64,000 nucleotides of DNA from Bradyrhizobium sp. CSA207 (GTDB lineage Bacteria; Pseudomonadota; Alphaproteobacteria; Rhizobiales; Xanthobacteraceae): positions 153,685 to 217,684 of the forward strand of contig NZ_JAACFT010000013.1 of NCBI RefSeq assembly GCF_029051685.1, read 5' to 3'. The position numbers and the translations under genes were made by a program. The notes under the pieces were generated by a model. The model saw nothing but the letters and a program-made list of their open reading frames with translations, made no database searches and had not been told where the DNA came from. Shown here piece after piece: positions 45,735 through 55,404 of this stretch. Position 1 is the first letter of the stretch, and each line of letters starts with the position of its first letter.

Positions 45735-46889
45735 TCATTGATTATTCGCCGACAGCGCCGTCTTTGCGACCTCGGCCATCCAGGTGGATGCGACCGGCAA
45801 AATCGCATCGTTGAAATCGTAGCGCGGGCCGTGCAGCTCGGCGCCGTCGCGCAATTCCCCGTTGCCGATCCAGACGAAGGCGCCGGGCCGCTGCTGGAGG
45901 TAGAAGGCAAAGTCCTCGCCGGCCATGCTGGGCGCGAGATCGCGCCGCACTTCGGCTTGCACTTTCTCCGCAGCCATCCGCGCGAGGGCCGCTTCGGCCG
46001 GCGTGTTGATGACGACGCCGACACCCATGACGATCTCGGGCGTGACCTTGACGCCAAAGCTCGTCGCGATGCCGGCGCAGGTCCGTTCGATTCCGCTCAG
46101 GATGACGTCCTTGACGCCGTCGCGATGAAACCGCAGCGTGCCGCGGATCACCACACGCCCGGCGATCTGGTTCGCCGCCGTGCCGCCCTCGATCGTGGAC
46201 AGCGAGAGCACGGCGGTGTCGAGCGGATCGACGCTGCGCGAAACGATCGATTGCAGCGCGACGATGAGGTGGCCGGCCGCCATCACCGGATCGCGCGTCA
46301 AATGCGGCATGCCGGCGTGTCCGGCATGGCCGTCGATGGTGATGGTGACGCGTCCGCCGGAGGCCATGACGACGCCGTCATGGACCGCGATGGTGCCGGC
46401 CTCGAGCCCCGGCCAGTTGTGAAAGCCGAACACCCGGTCCATCGGAAAGCGCTCGAACAGGCCGGCTGCGACCATCGCGCGCGAGCCGCCAAAGCCTTCC
46501 TCGGCGGGCTGGAAGATGAAATCGACGGTGCCGCTCCAGTCCGTGTCGTCCACCAGCAGCGCCGCCGCGCCGAGCAGCGAGGCCGTATGCCCGTCATGCC
46601 CGCAGGCATGCATCACGCCGGGATGGCGTGAGGCATGGGGCAGGCCGGTGTCTTCGGTGATCGGCAGGGCGTCCATGTCGGCGCGCAGGCCAACGCGGCC
46701 CTGCGCAGACCCGCGCGTCAGCGTCGCGACGATGCCGTGCCCGCCGATGCCGGCCTCGAAGGGAATGCCGAGCTCGGTCAGCTTCTCCTGCACGAAGGCG
46801 GCGGTGGCCTTCTCCTGGAGCGAGAGTTCGGGATGCGCATGCAAATGCCGGCGCCACGTGGTCAGTTTCTGGTGCAGTTCGGGTGTCAA
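45735..46889 (-). CDS. M20-family amidohydrolase (hippurate hydrolase-like)
   Basis: About 384 aa from TTG 46889 (LTPELHQKLTTWRRHLHAHPELS), which follows GAGG at nine bases; an ATG at 46955 in the open frame is possible but gives an unlikely N-terminus. Metal ligands are visible in HACGHDGHTASLLGAA and QPAEEGFGG, and the dimerisation domain carries GHAGHAGMPH. The C-terminal PSMAGEDFAFYLQQRPGAFVWIGNG is typical of aminoacylase/hippurate hydrolase/IAA-amino acid hydrolases. It cleaves N-acyl amino acids or similar amides in the cytoplasm. Confidence 0.88.
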   Translation of the reverse strand: MTPELHQKLTTWRRHLHAHPELSLQEKATAAFVQEKLTELGIPFEAGIGGHGIVATLTRGSAQGRVGLRADMDALPITEDTGLPHASRHPGVMHACGHDGHTASLLGAAALLVDDTDWSGTVDFIFQPAEEGFGGSRAMVAAGLFERFPMDRVFGFHNWPGLEAGTIAVHDGVVMASGGRVTITIDGHAGHAGMPHLTRDPVMAAGHLIVALQSIVSRSVDPLDTAVLSLSTIEGGTAANQIAGRVVIRGTLRFHRDGVKDVILSGIERTCAGIATSFGVKVTPEIVMGVGVVINTPAEAALARMAAEKVQAEVRRDLAPSMAGEDFAFYLQQRPGAFVWIGNGELRDGAELHGPRYDFNDAILPVASTWMAEVAKTALSANNQ

Positions 46890-47227
46890 GGTTTTGAACC
46901 TCTGGTGTCGGTTCTCGCCACCATAGCGGAATATGCGCCCCGTGATAGCTGCCACGAGGGTCGCTCCCCTCCCAACGGCAGGGCAATCACATATGGCCTT
47001 TTGGCGCAGCCTGAGCGCGCGCCTCGTCCTTCGAGACGACCGCTCTGCGGTCTCCTCAGGATGAGGCTTAGCGGCATTGGTGCTCGTTGAATACTGCTGC
47101 CGCGCACTCCGTCCTCATCCTGCGGAGCCCGCCTAAAGCGGGCGTCTCGAAGGATGAGCCGCAGGGATGCCGCTCTCAAATGCGATAGCCCTCGCGCAAG
47201 CGGAAGAGGTAAGGAGGAGGCCACGCG
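46890..47227. other. intergenic region with palindromic repeat
   Basis: About 340 bp. The central part holds an inverted repeat pair (47022-47158, listed separately). The rest shows nothing credible. Confidence 0.5.
47022..47158. repeat. inverted pair of CTTCGAGACG/CGTCTCGAAG type repeats
   Basis: A left unit beginning CCTCGTCCTTCGAGACG and ending CAGGATGAGG (47022-47065) is mirrored by a right unit beginning CCTCATCCTGCGGAGC and ending GTCTCGAAGGATGAG (47113-47158). Each unit contains its own hairpin. A dispersed REP-like pair of rhizobial type. Confidence 0.75.
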
Positions 47228-48316
47228 CTACGGCGCCAGCTTCGCCAGCCCCTTCCAGTCGAAGCTGATGCCGTGGCCCGGCCACACGGGGGCGAGTGCC
47301 ATGCCGTCTTCGAGCACCAGCGGGTGCTCGATATAGGTGTCGAGCCCGAAGCCGTGGGCCTCCAGATAGGAACGGTTCGGACACGCAGCGAGCAAATGCA
47401 CGGTGATGTCGTGCGCGCCGTGGCTGGTGACGGGCAGGTTGAACGCTTCGGCGAGCCGCGCGATCTTCATGAAGGCGGTGACGCCGCCGCAATTGGTGAC
47501 GTCGGGCTCGGGATAGGACACCGCGCCACTGGCGATGTAGTTCTTGAACTCCCACAGCGAGCGCAAATTCTCGCCGGCCGCGATCGGCACGCCGCCGGCC
47601 TGCATGATGCGCGCGTGTCCCGCGACGTCGTCGGGAATGATCGGCTCCTCGAGCCAGGTGAGGTCGAACGGCACGAACGCACGGGCGGCGCGGATGGCTT
47701 CCTCGACCGTCCACTTCATGTTGGCATCCGCCATCAGCGGAAAGCCGTCGCCGAGATGTTTTCGCATGGCAGCGACACGCGTAGCATCGGATTTGAGGTC
47801 GGGCCGGCCGACCTTCATCTTGATGGCGCGAAAGCCCTTTGCGAGATTGCCGTCGGTCTGCTTCAGAAGCGCCTCCACCGAGAGATCGAGGTCGATGCCG
47901 CCGGCATAGCAGGGCACGCGCGAATCGTAGCCGCCGAGCAGCCGGAACAGCGGCAGCCCCGCGCACCGCGCCTTCAAATCCCACAGCGCGATGTCGAGCG
48001 CAGAGAGCGCCAGCACCACAGGCCCGCCGCGCCCGCCATAATGCAGGCCCCACCAGACATGATGCCAGATCGCCTCGGTGTCGCCGGCCTCGCGTCCCTC
48101 GACCAGCGGCGGAATCTCGCGCGTGAGGATGTCGGCGACAGCGCCGCCATTGCGGCCGACGGTGTAGGTGTAGCCCACGCCTTCGGTGCCATCGGCATCG
48201 CGAATGCGGCAGGTGATCAGCTCGAACGCCGCGATCGCGCCATGGGTCGAGTCGGAGAGCGTGACGGGGAGGGGGATCCGGTAGAATCCGGTCTCGATGG
48301 TCGCGATGCGTGGCAT
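47228..48316 (-). CDS. mandelate racemase/muconate lactonizing enzyme (enolase superfamily) protein
   Basis: 362 aa with ribosome binding site AGGAAGG. The active-site Lys pair is KMKVG (KxK, near residue 166). Metal ligands appear in order: Asp in LMADANMKW, Glu in WLEEPI, Glu in AAGENL, and a later SHGAHDI with the His that pairs with an Asp. This makes it of the mandelate racemase subgroup (sugar acid dehydratase or racemase). The N-terminal capping domain is intact (FYRIPLPVTLSDSTHG). It may act on sugar acids used together with the downstream sugar operon, but it is 2.7 kb away and read in the other direction. Confidence 0.9.
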   Translation of the reverse strand: MPRIATIETGFYRIPLPVTLSDSTHGAIAAFELITCRIRDADGTEGVGYTYTVGRNGGAVADILTREIPPLVEGREAGDTEAIWHHVWWGLHYGGRGGPVVLALSALDIALWDLKARCAGLPLFRLLGGYDSRVPCYAGGIDLDLSVEALLKQTDGNLAKGFRAIKMKVGRPDLKSDATRVAAMRKHLGDGFPLMADANMKWTVEEAIRAARAFVPFDLTWLEEPIIPDDVAGHARIMQAGGVPIAAGENLRSLWEFKNYIASGAVSYPEPDVTNCGGVTAFMKIARLAEAFNLPVTSHGAHDITVHLLAACPNRSYLEAHGFGLDTYIEHPLVLEDGMALAPVWPGHGISFDWKGLAKLAP

Positions 48317-48410
48317 GTTTCCTTCCTGCTTTTTCTTTGCAGGCTAGGCCGCGGGGTGTCGCTCGGCAACCGCGTTTGCGGCAACCCTGACTCCTCTTTC
48401 GCGAGCGAAT

Positions 48411-48502
48411 TCGTAGGGTGGTTAGCGAAGCGTAACCCACCACTTCTCGCCTCGCGGCAACCAAAGTGGTGGGTTACGCCTTCGGCTAACCCCACCCTAC
48501 GA
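48411..48502. repeat. palindromic repeat (TCGTAGGGTGG...CCACCCTACGA)
   Basis: The arms TCGTAGGGTGGTTAGC and GCTAACCCCACCCTACGA are inverted at the ends, with an inner pair GTAACCCACCAC/GTGGTGGGTTAC. It forms a long hairpin between two minus-strand genes. Confidence 0.85.
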
Positions 48503-48517
48503 GTGCATCTCGACAGC

Positions 48518-49711
48518 TCACCGCATCGTTGCAAGCTGCAATGCCAGCGCGCAGCCGCGCTCATATTCGTCGAGATTGATCCATTCGTCGATGGTGTGCG
48601 CCTCGTTCTGGCCGGCGCCGAAGGTCACGGTCGGAACCCCGTGGCGGACCATCCAGTTCGCATCGAGGCCGCCATTGGCGGCGCGGACGTTCGGCGTTCC
48701 GCCGACGGCGGAGACCGCTTCGATGGCGCGTTTGACCACCGGCAGATTGTCCTTCATGCGGAATGGAAAATAGTCGGTCTCGGCCTTGAACTTGACTCGG
48801 CCGGATTTTCCTTGCGCGTTGGTGACCTTCCTGGCCGCTTTCTCGAAAGCGGCCTTGTAGGCCTTGGTGATCTCCTTGAAGAACTTTCCGTCGTGACTGC
48901 GGCTTTCGCCGCGCACGTGCACGTAGTCGGTGACGACGTTGGTGGCGTCGCCCGCGGGGCGGCCCTCGCCGCCGGTGACGGGACCGACATTGCTGGTGCC
49001 CTGCCGCTTGCCCTTCACGACCTTGCCGAACCAGCCGCCGGCCTTCACCTCGGCGAGTGCAAGCGCGAGGATCATGGTCGAGGAGATGCCGCGCTCCGGC
49101 GCGACGCCGGCGTGCGAGGCGCGGCCGAAGATCTCGACAGTCCAGCGATCCGCGCCGACGGCGCCGATGATGACGTTGGAGGCGGAGCCGCCGTCATAGT
49201 TGAAGGCCATCACCGGCGAGCCGAGCTCATCGGTATTGACGTGGCGCGCGCCATAGAGCCCGCTCTCCTCGCGCACGCAGAACAGCAGCGTGATCGGCGG
49301 ATGATCGAGCTTCTGCTTGGCAAGCTCGGCCGCCAGCGTCACCAGCACGCCGCAGCCGGTGCGGTTGTCGCCGCCGAGCGCGGTCTTGGCCTCGTTGACG
49401 ACCTTGCGCCCGGAGAGTTTCGGCCTCGCGCCGGCGCATAGCGGCACGGTGTCCATGTGGGTCATGAACATGATGCGCGGCTGGTTGTGCAGCGCGCCGC
49501 GGCCGGGCAGGTCGACAATGAGGTTGCCGGTTTCGGTCGGCACGGGAATGCGCGTGTTGGCGTCGTCGAGCCGGATTGCGCCCGCCGGCACGCCGACCTC
49601 CGTCAGCGCGGCCGAAAGCTCGCGCCCGATCGCCGCCTCCTGTCCGGTGATGCCCTCGACGGCGAGAAAGCGCATGAGGCGGTCGGTGGCGGCTTTGGTG
49701 TCGACGGGCAT
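48518..49711 (-). CDS. M20-family peptidase (peptidase T-like)
   Basis: 397 aa from ATG 49711 (ribosome binding site AAGGAACAA; the longer frame lacks a signal). The metal and active residues appear as THMDTVPLC (His/Asp), LGGDNRTGCGVLV (Asp), REESGLYGARH (Glu-Glu) and NYDGGSASN, as in PepT. The dimerisation domain and the C-terminal HTIDEWINLDEYERG complete the fold. It should be a cytoplasmic tripeptidase or similar aminopeptidase. Confidence 0.9.
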   Translation of the reverse strand: MPVDTKAATDRLMRFLAVEGITGQEAAIGRELSAALTEVGVPAGAIRLDDANTRIPVPTETGNLIVDLPGRGALHNQPRIMFMTHMDTVPLCAGARPKLSGRKVVNEAKTALGGDNRTGCGVLVTLAAELAKQKLDHPPITLLFCVREESGLYGARHVNTDELGSPVMAFNYDGGSASNVIIGAVGADRWTVEIFGRASHAGVAPERGISSTMILALALAEVKAGGWFGKVVKGKRQGTSNVGPVTGGEGRPAGDATNVVTDYVHVRGESRSHDGKFFKEITKAYKAAFEKAARKVTNAQGKSGRVKFKAETDYFPFRMKDNLPVVKRAIEAVSAVGGTPNVRAANGGLDANWMVRHGVPTVTFGAGQNEAHTIDEWINLDEYERGCALALQLATMR

Positions 49712-49977
49712 GAGTTGTTCCTTGTGATGCACGGTACGTGTCAGCATCTCCTGCTGTAGGTTGTTTCGCAAGGCTGCCTCAACGCATGAATCGCGGCGTT
49801 GCGTTGCTATCCACGCATGGTCGCAGAACCTCGCGTCCTTGGTTCGCGCCGCCGCCATGCTGAAGGCGGTATTAGCGACCTCAAACCGCCCTGTGATCTC
49901 CGTCACCGACCCTATTCGCGGGTTCATGCATGGTGCCTCCACGCTGCGATTGGGCAGCCGGAAAAAGGGACATCGCC

Positions 49978-50220
49978 ATGTCTGCCTATCGCACCACTCT
50001 TCTTGCCTCCGTCCTCGTCGTTGGGCTCGGCTCTGTCGTCGGCACGCGCCCGGCTGCGGCGATCGACTTGAGCTTCCTCAATCACATGAACCCCGAATAT
50101 ACGAAGTGCATCCGCAATGTGCACTCGCAGCTGCTGCCGCAGTATCGCAATGATCGCAAGATAAACGACGCGGCGGTCGAAGCGTGCAACCACGCGCATC
50201 CGATGTTCGGGAAGGGTTGA
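49978..50220 (+). CDS. small secreted protein, unknown function
   Basis: 80 aa from ATG 49978, preceded by AAAGGGA. The signal peptide (TTLLASVLVVGLGSVVGTRPAAA) is followed by a mature peptide of about 50 residues with two Cys (KCIRNVHSQL, EACNHAHP) that may form a disulfide in the periplasm. No family recognised. Confidence 0.75.
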   Translation: MSAYRTTLLASVLVVGLGSVVGTRPAAAIDLSFLNHMNPEYTKCIRNVHSQLLPQYRNDRKINDAAVEACNHAHPMFGKG

Positions 50221-50221
50221 T

Positions 50222-50528
50222 CCCGCGCCATGCTGGCCCTCAGCGTCGACCCCGAGAGCTCGCCAGTTGCAGCGGGCTCTTCGGGCTCGTCAACGACGCA
50301 CAGTTGGGCTCCATGGCATAGGCGGAGGCGGTCGCTCGCCGCACAGCGGATGGAGGTCGGACCAGTTCCTGTCGTTCCGACAGGCCAGGCATGGGCGACA
50401 GCAAGCGCGTGTGCGAAAGTGACGCGAGCGTTCTGATTGGAACGTGCGGCGTGCAACCTTGTTTGGCCTAATCTCGTTTGGCAAATGCGCCGCGAAAGTG
50501 CCGATCCCTGCTGCGAGGAGATGCCGCC
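50222..50528. other. intergenic stretch upstream of VOC gene
   Basis: About 305 bp with no credible coding frame, hairpin or promoter assigned. The short frames are out of register with any family. Confidence 0.4.
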
Positions 50529-50921
50529 ATGACCGTCGACTTCAATCATACGATTTTGTCCGCGCACGACAGCAAGGCCTCGGCTGACTTCCTTGCCGAG
50601 ATGCTGGGGTTGCCGGCGCCGCGGTGTTGGGGACCGTTCCACATGGTCAAGACCGACAATGACGCCAATCTCGACTACATGGAGACCAAAGGCGACATTG
50701 CGCATCAGCACTACGCCTTCCTGGTCGGTGACGCCGAGTTCGACGCGATCTTCAATCGGATTCGAGACAGGAACCTGCGCTACTGGGCCGATCCCGGTCG
50801 GCAGAAGGCCGGCGAAATCAACCATCATGACGGCGGCCGCGGTCTCTACTTCGAGGATCTGAACGGACACCTGCTCGAAATCATCACGCGTCCCTATGGA
50901 AGCGGCGGCTGGAATCCCTAG
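50529..50921 (+). CDS. single-domain VOC family protein (glyoxalase-like)
   Basis: 130 aa from ATG 50529, with GGAG upstream. One VOC domain: DFNHTILSAHDSKASADFLAEMLGLPAP, a metal-type HQHYAFLVGD, and the final GRGLYFEDLNGHLLEIITR, which carries the Glu. Residues fit a metal site of His/His/Glu type. Could be a glyoxalase, fosfomycin-type or other small-molecule enzyme. Just upstream of the xylulokinase gene (about 78 bp), possibly cotranscribed. Confidence 0.85.
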   Translation: MTVDFNHTILSAHDSKASADFLAEMLGLPAPRCWGPFHMVKTDNDANLDYMETKGDIAHQHYAFLVGDAEFDAIFNRIRDRNLRYWADPGRQKAGEINHHDGGRGLYFEDLNGHLLEIITRPYGSGGWNP

Positions 50922-50998
50922 AAGCGAAGGCTTGAAATGATCGCGCGATGCTCGCAATGTCGCCGGCGCGGAAAGCGCAAGTGGCATCAAGCGGCATC

Positions 50999-52444
50999 AT
51001 GTATCTCGGCATTGACCTCGGCACGTCTGCCGTCAAGATCGTTCTCGTCGACGACGCCCAGCGCGTGGTGGCGAGCCGCAGCCGGCCGCTGACGGTCTCT
51101 TCGCCACATCCCGGCCATTGCGAGCAGGACCCGGCGCAGTGGATCGAGGCCACATTCGCGGCACTGGATGCACTCAAGGCCGATCACGCGCGCGAACTGG
51201 CCGAGGTCGAGGGCATCGGCCTGTCGGGCCAGATGCACGGCGCAACGCTGCTGGATGCCGGTCAGAGGCCGCTACGGCCCTGCATTCTCTGGAATGACGG
51301 ACGCTCTGTCGCCGAATGCGCCGAGCTGGAGCGGCTCTGGCCAGCATTGCGGGCGACCACAGGCAACAAGGCGATGCCGGGATTCACCGCGCCAAAACTG
51401 CTGTGGGTCGCCAGGCACGAGCCGGAGATCTTCGCCGCCACGACGCTTGTGCTGCAACCCAAGGCCTATCTGCGCCTGGTGCTGACCGGCGAGGCGATCG
51501 AGGATGTCTCGGATGCCTCGGGATCATTGTGGCTCGATGTTATCAGGCGCGATTGGTCGGACGAGGGGCTTGCCGCAACCGCGCTGTCGCGCCGCCAGAT
51601 GCCGCGTCTGGTCGAGGGCTGCGCGCCGGCGGCACGGCTGCGCAGCGAAATGGCGCAGCGCTGGGGCATGAGGCGGCGGCCGATGATCGCCGGCGGCGCT
51701 GGCGACAATCCGGCGGGAGCGATCGGTATCGGCGCCATCAGCCGCAGCGCAGCCTTCATTTCGCTCGGAACCTCCGGCGCGCTGCTGGTGCCGAGCGAGA
51801 CGATCGCGGCCAATCCGGAGCGGGTCGTCCACACCTTTTGTCACGCCGTCCCGGGCAGGTGGATACAAGCCGGCGCGATCCTCTCGGCGGCCTCGTGCCT
51901 GGCCTGGATCGCGCGGCTGCTGCGAGCGTCCGAATCTGACCTGCTGGCGCCGCTCGGGCTGTGCCCGAAGGCGCCGTCGCCCGTCAGCTTCCTGCCTTAT
52001 CTCGCGGGCGAACGCACCCCGCATGATGACCCGGATGTACGCGGCATGCTCGACGGGCTCAGTCACGCCACCGATCGTGACGTGATCGTGCAAGCCGTGC
52101 TCGAAGGCGTTGCCTTCGCGCTTGCGGATTGCCGCGACGTGCTTGCCGAGACTGACCTTGCGATCGCGGAGGCGGATGTCATCGGCGGCGGCTCGCGGTC
52201 GCGGTTCTGGCTTGCGGTGCTGGCCAATGTCCTGAACATCCCCGTGCATCGCTTTGCCGAGGGCGAGACCGGCGCCGCGTTCGGCGCAGCGAGGCTCGGG
52301 CGGCTCGCGGTCACCGGGGAGGCGATCGAGGCCATCTGCACCGCGCCGCAGCGCGTCGAGACGTTCCAGCCCGAGCCCGCGCTCGCGCAAGCCTATGCGG
52401 CGCGGCTTGCGCAATGGCGCCGCCTGTACCGGCCGCCGCACTGA
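50999..52444 (+). CDS. xylB: xylulokinase (FGGY family)
   Basis: 481 aa from ATG 50999 (an in-frame ATG at 50948 adds 17 residues with no family similarity). N-terminal ATPase fold MYLGIDLGTSAVKIVLVD; sugar-binding region LSGQMHGATLLD and LRPCILWNDGRS, both typical of XylB. The C-terminal ATPase domain has FISLGTSGALL and VIGGGSRSRFWLAVLANVLN. It phosphorylates xylulose (or a related ketopentose) to feed the pentose phosphate pathway. It lies first in the sugar transport operon; the ABC genes follow 243 bp later. Confidence 0.93.
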   Translation: MYLGIDLGTSAVKIVLVDDAQRVVASRSRPLTVSSPHPGHCEQDPAQWIEATFAALDALKADHARELAEVEGIGLSGQMHGATLLDAGQRPLRPCILWNDGRSVAECAELERLWPALRATTGNKAMPGFTAPKLLWVARHEPEIFAATTLVLQPKAYLRLVLTGEAIEDVSDASGSLWLDVIRRDWSDEGLAATALSRRQMPRLVEGCAPAARLRSEMAQRWGMRRRPMIAGGAGDNPAGAIGIGAISRSAAFISLGTSGALLVPSETIAANPERVVHTFCHAVPGRWIQAGAILSAASCLAWIARLLRASESDLLAPLGLCPKAPSPVSFLPYLAGERTPHDDPDVRGMLDGLSHATDRDVIVQAVLEGVAFALADCRDVLAETDLAIAEADVIGGGSRSRFWLAVLANVLNIPVHRFAEGETGAAFGAARLGRLAVTGEAIEAICTAPQRVETFQPEPALAQAYAARLAQWRRLYRPPH

Positions 52445-52687
52445 CCGCGATACGCAAAGCATCGCGATCGGGCGCAAGGATGGTGCGCGACGATGTGGCG
52501 AAGAAAAGGCATGACGTCCGAAGATCGGTTCCGTCCGACAAAGATAAATCCGCCCCCGACCGTTGGTCGGCTCGCGAGAGCTATTGCCCTGCGCCGCAGC
52601 CTTTTGTTTAATGCGCGCACTCGCGCCAGGGACAGAACGAGACGCGGGTGAGATGCGATGCCGCCGTCGGCGCGTCGGGGAGGTGTG
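52445..52687. other. intergenic region between xylulokinase and ABC genes
   Basis: About 240 bp that may hold an internal promoter of the ABC transporter operon. No clear motif seen. Confidence 0.4.
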
Positions 52688-54208
52688 ATGAGCGAGCCCA
52701 TCCTCGAGATGCGCCGGGTCTCCAAGTCTTTCTTCAGCATCAAGGCGTTGCGCGACGTCGACCTCACCGTCTATCCGGGCGAGATCCATGCCTTGATGGG
52801 CGAGAACGGCGCCGGCAAATCCACGCTGATGAAGATCCTGTCGGGCGCCTACCGGCCCGATCCCGGCAGCGAAATCCGCATCGACGGCCAGCCGGTGCAG
52901 ATCAACGGCCCGCACGGCGGCCGCGCCGCCGGGATTGCGATCATCTATCAGGAGCTCTCGCTCGCCCCCAATCTGAGCGTCGCCGAGAATATTTACCTCG
53001 GCCGCGAGGTCTCCCGCGGCGGCTTGCTGGCGCGCGAGGCGATGCAGGCCGGCGTCGGTCCGATCCTGGCGCGGCTTGGTGCCGATTTCACGCCGCAGAC
53101 GCTGGTTGCCAATCTCTCGATGGGCCAGCGCCAGCTGGTCGAGATCGCCCGTGCGCTGCACGCCCGCTCAAGAATCCTGATCATGGACGAGCCGACCACG
53201 GCGCTGTCGGCCGGCGAGAGCGAACGGCTGTTCGCCCTGATCCGCCAGCTGCGCGCCGAAGGTCTTGCCATCATCTATATCTCGCATCGCATGGACGAGG
53301 TCTACGCGCTCGGCGACCGCGTCACGGTGCTGCGCGATGGCACGCTGGTCGGCTCGCTCGACAAGGGCGAGATCCGCGCCGACGCCATCGTGCGGATGAT
53401 GGTGGGACGCGACGTCTCGTCCTTCTACAAGAAGGATCATGATCCCCAGGCGCGACCGGGCGCGCCGGTGCTCGCGGCCGTCGACATCGGCGACGGGCGG
53501 CGCGTCAAGGGATGTTCGCTGACGGTGCATGCGGGCGAGGTCGTCGGCCTTGCCGGCCTGATCGGCGCCGGCCGCACCGAGCTTGCACATCTCATCATCG
53601 GCGCCGCGCCCATGACCTCCGGCCATGTCGAGATCGAGGGCCGCACGATCTTGATTCGCACGCCCGGCGAGGCGCTGGACGCGGGCATCGCCTACCTCAC
53701 CGAGGACAGGAAGGCGCTCGGCCTGTTCCTCGACATGTCCTGCCTCGACAACATCAATCTGGCGGTGCTCGGCCGCGATGCGAAGTTTGGCGGCATCCTC
53801 GACCGCGACAAGGCGCGCGAGCGCGCCAAGCGCGCGTTCGCTGGGCTCGGCATCCGCGCGGCGAATGTCGGCGTTCCCGCCGGCGGGCTCTCCGGCGGCA
53901 ACCAGCAGAAGGTGCTGCTGTCGCGGCTGCTGGCGATCGGCCCGAAAATCCTGATCCTGGACGAGCCGACGCGCGGCGTCGACGTCGGCGCCAAGTCCGA
54001 GATCTACTCGATCATCGACAACCTCGCAAAAGCAGGCACCGCGGTGCTCGTCATCTCGTCAGACCTGCCCGAGATCATCGGCATCTGCGACCGCGTCATC
54101 GTGATGCGCGCAGGGCACATTGCCGGCCAGATGCGGCGCGGTGCGACGCCGCTCAGCCAGGAGGAGATCATGGCACTTGCCACCGGAACGGAGCAGCTCG
54201 ATGCCTGA
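52688..54208 (+). CDS. sugar ABC transporter ATP-binding protein (RbsA/XylG-like)
   Basis: 506 aa from ATG 52688 (GGGGAGGTGTG upstream). It has two ATPase domains. The first has Walker A GENGAGKST, signature LSMGQRQLVEIARAL and Walker B ILIMDEPTTAL. The second has a degenerate Walker A (GLIGAGRTEL), signature LSGGNQQKVLLSRLL and LILDEPTRGVD. This is the standard layout of ribose/xylose/galactose transporter ATPases. It energises import through the permease that begins inside its stop codon (overlap ATGCCTGA, eight bases). Confidence 0.95.
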   Translation: MSEPILEMRRVSKSFFSIKALRDVDLTVYPGEIHALMGENGAGKSTLMKILSGAYRPDPGSEIRIDGQPVQINGPHGGRAAGIAIIYQELSLAPNLSVAENIYLGREVSRGGLLAREAMQAGVGPILARLGADFTPQTLVANLSMGQRQLVEIARALHARSRILIMDEPTTALSAGESERLFALIRQLRAEGLAIIYISHRMDEVYALGDRVTVLRDGTLVGSLDKGEIRADAIVRMMVGRDVSSFYKKDHDPQARPGAPVLAAVDIGDGRRVKGCSLTVHAGEVVGLAGLIGAGRTELAHLIIGAAPMTSGHVEIEGRTILIRTPGEALDAGIAYLTEDRKALGLFLDMSCLDNINLAVLGRDAKFGGILDRDKARERAKRAFAGLGIRAANVGVPAGGLSGGNQQKVLLSRLLAIGPKILILDEPTRGVDVGAKSEIYSIIDNLAKAGTAVLVISSDLPEIIGICDRVIVMRAGHIAGQMRRGATPLSQEEIMALATGTEQLDA

Positions 54209-55256
54209 GAACGGCGCTTCCGCCAAAGCCGCCCCCGCCAAGGCCGCCCCCGCCGGGTCCGGCCTTGCGGCCGCACAGGAGACCAAGCGGCAGCGCACGC
54301 GGATGATCATTCGTGCGGTCGGCATGCTGCCGGTGCTGCTGCTGCTGTGCATCGGCTTTCATGTCCTGTCGGACGGCCGCTTCTTCACCGGCCAGAACAT
54401 CGGCATCGTGGTGCAGCAGTCCGCGGTCAACACCGTGCTGGCCGCAGGCATGACCTTCGTCATCCTCACTGGCGGCATCGATCTGTCGGTCGGCTCCATC
54501 CTCGCGGCCTCGGCGATGGCCGGGCTGATCATCTCCAAATTCCCCGATCTCGGGGCGCTGTGGCTGCCGGTCGCGGTGCTCACCGGCGCGGTGTTCGGCA
54601 TCCTCAATGGCGCCTTGATCGCACTGTTGCGGCTGCCACCCTTCATCGTCACGCTGGGGTCGTTGACCGCGGTGCGCGGCGCCGCGCGCCTGCTCGGCGC
54701 CGACACCACGGTGTTCAATCCGTCGATACCCTATGCCTTCATCGGCAACGGCGCGCTGACGCTTATTCCCGGCGTCGTCTCGATTCCCTGGCTCTGGGTG
54801 ATCGCGCTGCTGGTCATCCTGGTATCGTGGCTGGTGCTCAAGCGCACCGTGCTCGGGGTCCACATCTATGCGGTCGGCGGCAACGAGAGCGCGGCGCGGC
54901 TGGCCGGCATCAAGGTCTGGGCCGTGCTGATCTTCGTCTACGGCGTCTCCGGCCTGCTCGCGGGCCTCGGCGGCGCCATGCAGGCGGCACGTCTCTACGC
55001 GGCCAATGGCCTGCAGCTCGGCCAGTCCTACGAGCTCGACGCCATCACCGCCGTGATCCTGGGCGGCACTTCTTTTGTCGGCGGCATCGGCTCGATCTGG
55101 GGAACGCTGGTCGGCGCGCTGATCATTGCGGTGTTGTCGAACGGCCTGATCCTGATCGGCGTGTCCGATGTCTGGCAATATGTCATCAAGGGCCTGGTGA
55201 TCATCGGCGCGGTGGCGCTGGACCGCTATCGGCTGCAGGGCTCGGCGCGGACTTGA
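54201..55256 (+). CDS. sugar ABC transporter permease (RbsC/XylH-like)
   Basis: 351 aa from ATG 54201, overlapping the ATPase stop by eight bases. The N-terminus has an unusual Ala/Pro/Lys-rich stretch (KAAPAKAAPAGSGLAAAQ) before the first membrane helix. About eight to ten hydrophobic segments follow, with the RbsC-typical TFVILTGGIDLSVGSILA and YAVGGNESAARLAGI. It forms the membrane channel of the ribose-type importer. Confidence 0.93.
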   Translation: MPENGASAKAAPAKAAPAGSGLAAAQETKRQRTRMIIRAVGMLPVLLLLCIGFHVLSDGRFFTGQNIGIVVQQSAVNTVLAAGMTFVILTGGIDLSVGSILAASAMAGLIISKFPDLGALWLPVAVLTGAVFGILNGALIALLRLPPFIVTLGSLTAVRGAARLLGADTTVFNPSIPYAFIGNGALTLIPGVVSIPWLWVIALLVILVSWLVLKRTVLGVHIYAVGGNESAARLAGIKVWAVLIFVYGVSGLLAGLGGAMQAARLYAANGLQLGQSYELDAITAVILGGTSFVGGIGSIWGTLVGALIIAVLSNGLILIGVSDVWQYVIKGLVIIGAVALDRYRLQGSART

Positions 55257-55258
55257 AA

Positions 55259-55303
55259 GCATGATCCGGAAAAGTGTGAAGCGGTTTTCCGAAAAGATCA
55301 TGC
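55259..55303. repeat. short hairpin repeat GCATGATC...GATCATGC
   Basis: GCATGATCCGGAAAA and TTTTCCGAAAAGATCATGC form an inverted repeat of about 45 bp between the permease and solute-binding genes. This hairpin is a common dispersed element in this group and may moderate the ratio of the two mRNAs. Confidence 0.75.
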
Positions 55304-55404
55304 TCAAATAAGAAGCGCGAAGAAACGCGCGGCGCCGTCATATCTATTCCGTCACGGCAACTGGTCGCCGTGGCGGAGATTCAAACAGACCAGGGAGGAA
55401 GCCA